Assembly: GCA_002427475.1 (NCBI GenBank)
Contig: DIRG01000096.1
Span: 1-7,947, forward strand
Direction of reading: 5' to 3'
Length of the DNA: 7,947 nt
DNA from: Mageeibacillus sp. UBA5442
Lineage (GTDB): Bacteria; Bacillota; Clostridia; Saccharofermentanales; DTU023
Part shown: in pieces, positions 5,556 to 7,947 of the stretch
Layout: each line of letters begins with the position of its first letter
Numbering within the stretch: the first letter of the stretch is position 1
Position numbers and translations under genes: made by a program
The notes under the pieces: model-generated
Told to the model about the DNA's origin: nothing
Database searches by the model: none
What the model saw: the letters and a program-made list of their open reading frames with translations, nothing else

Positions 5556-6215
5556 AGAAAAGTAATAGGCGAAAGTGGCTAGCTTTTTGTCTAGCCAGAT
5601 TTCCTTCTGAAAAAAATGTGTTTCGCCGGAAAGTGCGTAAGACTCATTGAATTTCGATTTATACCAGCCTGAGTGAACAAGAAGCTCGGTCTTTCCGTAG
5701 CTTTCGCGATAGCCGTAGACCAGCATAGTGTGCCAGCTGAATTCCCCGGCGAAGGTAGTCGTGATCAGAATGGGGAGGCCGGAATCGATCTGTTTTTTGA
5801 TGGTTTCACTTCGCGGTAAAAGTGTCCAGCGCAGCTTGATTTTGCTCTTCAGAGTGAGAATTGTTCTGACATATTTTCTAAAAGCCCGAGTAATCAGGAA
5901 GGCAAAGCTGGCGGCACGCATGCCGCACGCTTTGATCAAATAGCTGCTGAGCTTTCCGGCACGAGGATATTTCTGCTCCAAAGCATTCGCACTATTAGGC
6001 AAGTCCTTATCAAGCAGCTCGGACGTGCATTCTGTAGGCACGAAAGGTTCTCCCGTTTGTAGAGCCAAGTAATTTAAAGCGAGCGCCACCGAGACGGCAG
6101 AGCAGGTGTTATTGTTGTTGTAAGCAAAAGCGCGTCTTCGAATGAAAGGGAAGGCATTGGGCAGCCGACTCTCCAAATAAACGCTATCATTCTTTTTGCC
6201 CGGTCTGGCCTTCAT
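5547..6215 (-). CDS. C39/papain-like cysteine peptidase family protein (putative)
   Basis: A 222-residue protein with the layout of a C39-like (papain-fold) peptidase. NNNNTCSAVSVALALNYLA (33-51) has the candidate nucleophile Cys38 at the start of a helix. SWHTMLVYGY (160-169) carries the candidate catalytic His162. LLVHSGW (178-184) stands where the third catalytic residue is usually Asn or Asp, but His181-Ser182 is present, so activity is uncertain. I see no signal peptide or membrane helix, and the N-terminus is basic. The ATG at 6215 was chosen because AAGGAG lies ten bases upstream; the frame stays open to a TTG at 6251 without support. Its stop overlaps the nucleotidyltransferase stop tail to tail (TTAATCTAA at 5547-5555), with no terminator between. 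A -10-like TATATT lies at 6263-6268 (minus strand). Substrate unknown; a non-peptidase papain-fold role is possible. Confidence 0.6.
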   Translation of the reverse strand: MKARPGKKNDSVYLESRLPNAFPFIRRRAFAYNNNNTCSAVSVALALNYLALQTGEPFVPTECTSELLDKDLPNSANALEQKYPRAGKLSSYLIKACGMRAASFAFLITRAFRKYVRTILTLKSKIKLRWTLLPRSETIKKQIDSGLPILITTTFAGEFSWHTMLVYGYRESYGKTELLVHSGWYKSKFNESYALSGETHFFQKEIWLDKKLATFAYYFSLD

Positions 6216-6278
6216 TCCACTCACACTCCTTCCTCGTCCTATGACTCTCAACTAAGAATTTGAATATAACATAAGTAA

Positions 6279-6341
6279 GCCCTGACGAGCGGCACAAATT
6301 GAAACAGAGGCCCCAGACCATGGCGTCAATGGGTGTATACT
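6279..6341 (+). repeat. 63-bp direct repeat, copy R1
   Basis: From GCCCTGACGAGCGGCACAAA to GGGTGTATACT, 61 of 63 bases match the copy at 7160-7222 (differences at 6303 and 6308). Identity stops sharply at both ends. CCCTGACG near the left end and CGTCAATGGG near the right can pair with a two-base bulge, so the unit has internal dyad structure. It also contains a GGCAC-plus-A-rich segment like the repeats at 1 and 7251. R1 lies upstream of both the peptidase gene (minus) and the orphan lipoprotein gene (plus). Confidence 0.9.
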
Positions 6342-6346
6342 CCTAG

Positions 6347-6361
6347 CTTTTACAGTAAAAG
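6347..6361. promoter_or_regulatory. 15-bp palindrome, possible operator
   Basis: CTTTTAC-A-GTAAAAG is a perfect palindrome around one base, six bases to the right of repeat R1 and between two divergent genes. The single-base centre makes an RNA hairpin unlikely, so a dimeric DNA-binding protein site is the more natural reading. It is absent after repeat R2. Confidence 0.35.
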
Positions 6362-6477
6362 AAGATAAAGAATCTACTAAACTACGATACACCGCCTGCA
6401 TAATTGGGGATATTTAAGTCAAAATATGTGGGTCTTACATCCTATTAATGTTAAAATAACGATTGATGTATAGATCT

Positions 6478-6939
6478 ATGATTGAGAAGTCGACAAATAA
6501 ATCAATTGTATTAGGTACTGTGATTGTTCTTATCATTGCTTTCATGGCTTTAAGTGCTTGTAACGCTTTTAGTGCATTAATCGATATTTCTGATATTTCA
6601 TCAAGTATTAGTGAATATTATGTTGTCTATAAGAGTGAAAGAGGATTTGGTAATGACAGATTTGACATTTACTCTTTTTCCCTAGAGCAGCCCGACGATC
6701 TTGATGGATTCATTGAGATTGATAGAGAATTTGATAAATATTCAAGGAATTTCATTACTATGATTGAATCTATATTTGCTGATGATCATACAGAATCTGA
6801 AGCATTCAAAATGGAGATAAAAAGAATTGCAGAAGCAAAAGATGGAAGATACATGCACCTGAGTTCGAATGGTTCTGAAAAATTATATATGTATAGTCCA
6901 AAATTAAACCAGGGCTACTGTTTTATATTGGTAATTTAA
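6478..6939 (+). CDS. Small orphan lipoprotein, unknown function
   Basis: A 153-residue protein I do not recognise. Residues 1-28 form a clear lipoprotein signal: basic n-region with Lys4 and Lys8, a hydrophobic stretch from about 10 to 24, and lipobox LSAC with Cys28. The mature part is about 125 residues, acidic in the first half and mixed alpha/beta in appearance, with no catalytic motif I can name; it ends in a hydrophobic CFILVI. No SD precedes any start. ATG at 6478 gives the most usual signal peptide length, while ATG at 6466 or TTG at 6463 would add four or five residues. Codons are very A/T-rich, unlike the sugar dehydrogenase or gamma-lyase genes. It is alone between two 63-bp direct repeats, which suggests the whole segment is foreign. 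Confidence 0.7.
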   Translation: MIEKSTNKSIVLGTVIVLIIAFMALSACNAFSALIDISDISSSISEYYVVYKSERGFGNDRFDIYSFSLEQPDDLDGFIEIDREFDKYSRNFITMIESIFADDHTESEAFKMEIKRIAEAKDGRYMHLSSNGSEKLYMYSPKLNQGYCFILVI

Positions 6940-6981
6940 TTTCAGAGCACTGAGTCTCTAAACTCGTTACAAGTTAACCAA

Positions 6982-7010
6982 TATACGGCGGAACAGAGAT
7001 TCTCCGTATA
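6982..7010. other. Hairpin/inverted repeat
   Basis: TATACGG (6982-6988) and CCGTATA (7004-7010) form a perfect 7-bp stem, extended after one mismatch by three more pairs including one G-T. It lies 43 bases past the lipoprotein stop on the plus strand and about 35 bases past the stop of a possible minus-strand reading frame. No T-run follows on either strand, so it is not a typical intrinsic terminator. Otherwise 6940-7159 shows only the minus-strand frame listed separately. Confidence 0.5.
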
Positions 7011-7044
7011 GTAATATCCAGTGGCTTAGCAGGTTTTCTGTTTT

Positions 7045-7176
7045 TTAGCGAAAGATGTAGTGTAGTAAGCGCGAGTTCTTTGCTTTTGTAATAAGCTTCT
7101 TAATCTCGCCTTTAGTCATGTATTTGTGATTCAAATCCAGATCTAGTACAGATTCAATTGCCCTGACGAGCGGCAC
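7045..7176 (-). pseudogene. Possible gene remnant or small ORF entering repeat R2
   Basis: On the minus strand an open frame from GTG at 7176 gives 43 residues and ends KNSRLLHYIFR. It contains a plausible amphipathic helical tail (MTKGEIKKLITKAKNSRLL) and an acidic segment before it, looking more like real protein than random translation. It has no SD, its first codons lie inside the 63-bp repeat R2, and a TGA sits upstream in frame within that repeat. It may be the 3' end of a gene broken when the repeat inserted, or chance. I do not recognise a family. Confidence 0.25.
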
Positions 7177-7222
7177 AAATTGACACAAAGGCCCCAGACC
7201 ATGGCGTCAATGGGTGTATACT
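7160..7222 (+). repeat. 63-bp direct repeat, copy R2
   Basis: Second copy of the unit at 6279-6341, same orientation, 61 of 63 bases identical, and 881 bp away start to start. Thirteen bases after it begins a cluster of GGCAC repeats, and 123 bases after it is the start of the gamma-lyase family gene. Near-identity between copies implies recent duplication, recombination or active maintenance. Confidence 0.9.
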
Positions 7223-7235
7223 GGTAATGCACATT

Positions 7236-7335
7236 TCACATTCTGTGCCTGGCACGAAAATCAACTTGGCACGAGAATGAGCAAGTCACATTCTGTGCCT
7301 GGCACGAAAATGAACTTGGCACGAAAATCAACTTA
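7236..7335 (+). repeat. Two tandem copies of a 50-bp unit made of GGCAC repeats
   Basis: The unit starts TCACATTCTGTGCCTGGCAC and repeats with a 50-bp period (7236-7285, 7286-7335). Each unit holds two GGCAC-plus-A-rich submotifs 17 bp apart (7251, 7268, 7301, 7318), of form GGCACGAAAATSAACTT with variants. GTGCC-T-GGCAC in each unit is a short inverted repeat. The cluster ends right at the SD of the gene at 7346, so it forms part of that gene's upstream region and perhaps its leader. Confidence 0.85.
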
Positions 7336-7345
7336 AAGGAAGACA

Positions 7346-7947
7346 ATGAATCGCTACGAATTATTTTCTCAATTTGGAATATCGCGCAAGGTTTATGATC
7401 TGGCGGCGGAAACAGCAAATGAAATCGAGCACTTAAGAGAAGAGGTCAACTCGATTGCAGAGGAACGACAACTCGGACTGTTGCAGGCTTTTCATGCTGC
7501 CCGCATCTCTGAAGGCAGCTTTAACTTCAAAAGCGGCTACGGCTATAACGACCTAGGACGCGAACAAGCGGAAGCGGTCTTCGCTCAAGCTTTCGACGCA
7601 GAAGCCGCCCTAGTACGGATCCAGTTTTCGTCCGGCACGCACGTCCTTGCCACTTGCCTGCGCGCCCTTTTGCATAGAGGCGATGATGTTTTGATTGCGA
7701 GCGGGATTCCCTACGATACAATCCTGCCGACTTTCGGCTCCTTAAGCCTTCTCTCGAACGACGATGAAGTCGACAACGATAGCAAAACAGAAACTTACCA
7801 CTACTCAGATTCAAAGCAGACTTTGACTGCCACCGGAGTCTCGGTCCGCGCAGTCGATCTCACTTCAGACGGCAAACTTGATCTCAGCCAAATAGAAGCA
7901 GCCCTTCTGCCCGAAACCCGCATGCTTTACGTGCAGAAATCGCGCGG
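7346..7947 (+). CDS. Methionine gamma-lyase family / aluminium resistance protein (PLP-dependent), 5' part only
   Basis: The frame runs from ATG 7346 through the window edge (200 codons seen of an expected 400 or so). ATG is preceded by AAAGGAAG about five bases away. The protein is a fold-type I PLP enzyme of the family annotated as methionine gamma-lyase or aluminium resistance protein (B. subtilis YnbB type), cytoplasmic; the true reaction is not well settled. Visible signatures are the Gly/Tyr-rich YGYNDLGRE (about 66-74), ALVRIQFSSGTH (about 88-99; cofactor-phosphate binding region) and GIPYDT (about 122-127). VQKSRG at the edge matches the conserved lead into the second half, which would hold the PLP lysine. 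After PYDT there is a polar, acidic stretch (SNDDEVDNDSKTETYHYSDS) longer than the loop I remember in relatives. C-rich codons resemble the host-like genes at the left. Confidence 0.88.
   Translation, partial: MNRYELFSQFGISRKVYDLAAETANEIEHLREEVNSIAEERQLGLLQAFHAARISEGSFNFKSGYGYNDLGREQAEAVFAQAFDAEAALVRIQFSSGTHVLATCLRALLHRGDDVLIASGIPYDTILPTFGSLSLLSNDDEVDNDSKTETYHYSDSKQTLTATGVSVRAVDLTSDGKLDLSQIEAALLPETRMLYVQKSR

Noticed and set aside
6336..6341. TATACT at the right end of both 63-bp repeats as a -10 element
   Set aside because: No -35-like sequence at 16-18 bp upstream within the repeat, unlike the left-edge copy; too weak to call a promoter.
6279..7222. 63-bp repeats considered as integron attC sites or IS ends
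   Set aside because: No GTTRRRY/RYYYAAC core sites, no terminal inverted repeats facing each other (the copies are direct) and no transposase or integrase gene between them.
7236..7335. Regular repeats considered as a CRISPR array
   Set aside because: The 50-bp period has no unique spacers; the units are nearly identical along their whole length and there are only two, with no cas genes.

Overview
The window looks like chromosomal DNA of a Gram-positive Bacillota, probably a clostridial-type anaerobe, although no phylogenetic marker settles this. The support is a DUF4085 protein, a PdaA-type deacetylase, an aluminium-resistance/methionine gamma-lyase family protein, purine-rich Shine-Dalgarno (SD) sequences, sigma-A-like promoters and a tRNA with encoded CCA. 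Base use is mosaic. Bases 79-3896 and 7346-7947 have many C-ending codons, while 4108-5555 and 6478-6939 are clearly A/T-rich and look acquired.

Layout. (1) At 1-78, a short repeat-containing leader and promoter precede a DUF4085 gene (79-897, +). (2) Two divergent genes for surface lipoproteins follow: a PdaA-like polysaccharide deacetylase (972-2066, -) and a PQQ-type sugar dehydrogenase (2296-3669, +). Both have a lipobox cysteine and then a long Ser/Thr-rich spacer that would hold the enzyme away from the membrane. (3) A tRNA-Leu(GAG) gene (3812-3896) has its own promoter and a strong intrinsic terminator. (4) An A/T-rich two-gene module (4108-5555) resembles an AbiE-type toxin-antitoxin or phage-defence system. 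It has a winged-helix antitoxin/regulator-like protein overlapping a GGTA...DLD nucleotidyltransferase that appears to lack its C-terminus. Its promoter carries a perfect 17-bp palindrome and an 11-bp direct repeat, which suggests self-repression. (5) Convergent and overlapping at the stop codons is a C39/papain-like cysteine peptidase homologue (5547-6215, -). (6) An A/T-rich orphan lipoprotein gene (6478-6939, +) is bracketed by two same-direction 63-bp repeats that differ at two positions. (7) A cluster of GGCAC-type repeats (7236-7335), also found at the left edge of the window, leads into the 5' part of a PLP-dependent methionine gamma-lyase family gene (7346 to the window end).

The genes do not form one pathway. 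The deacetylase and dehydrogenase share cell-surface architecture and a divergent promoter region. Segments 3942-5555 and 6279-7345 look like accessory insertions between housekeeping-type genes. The most interesting items are the AbiE-like module with its unusual regulator architecture and probable truncation, and the repeat families around the orphan lipoprotein.
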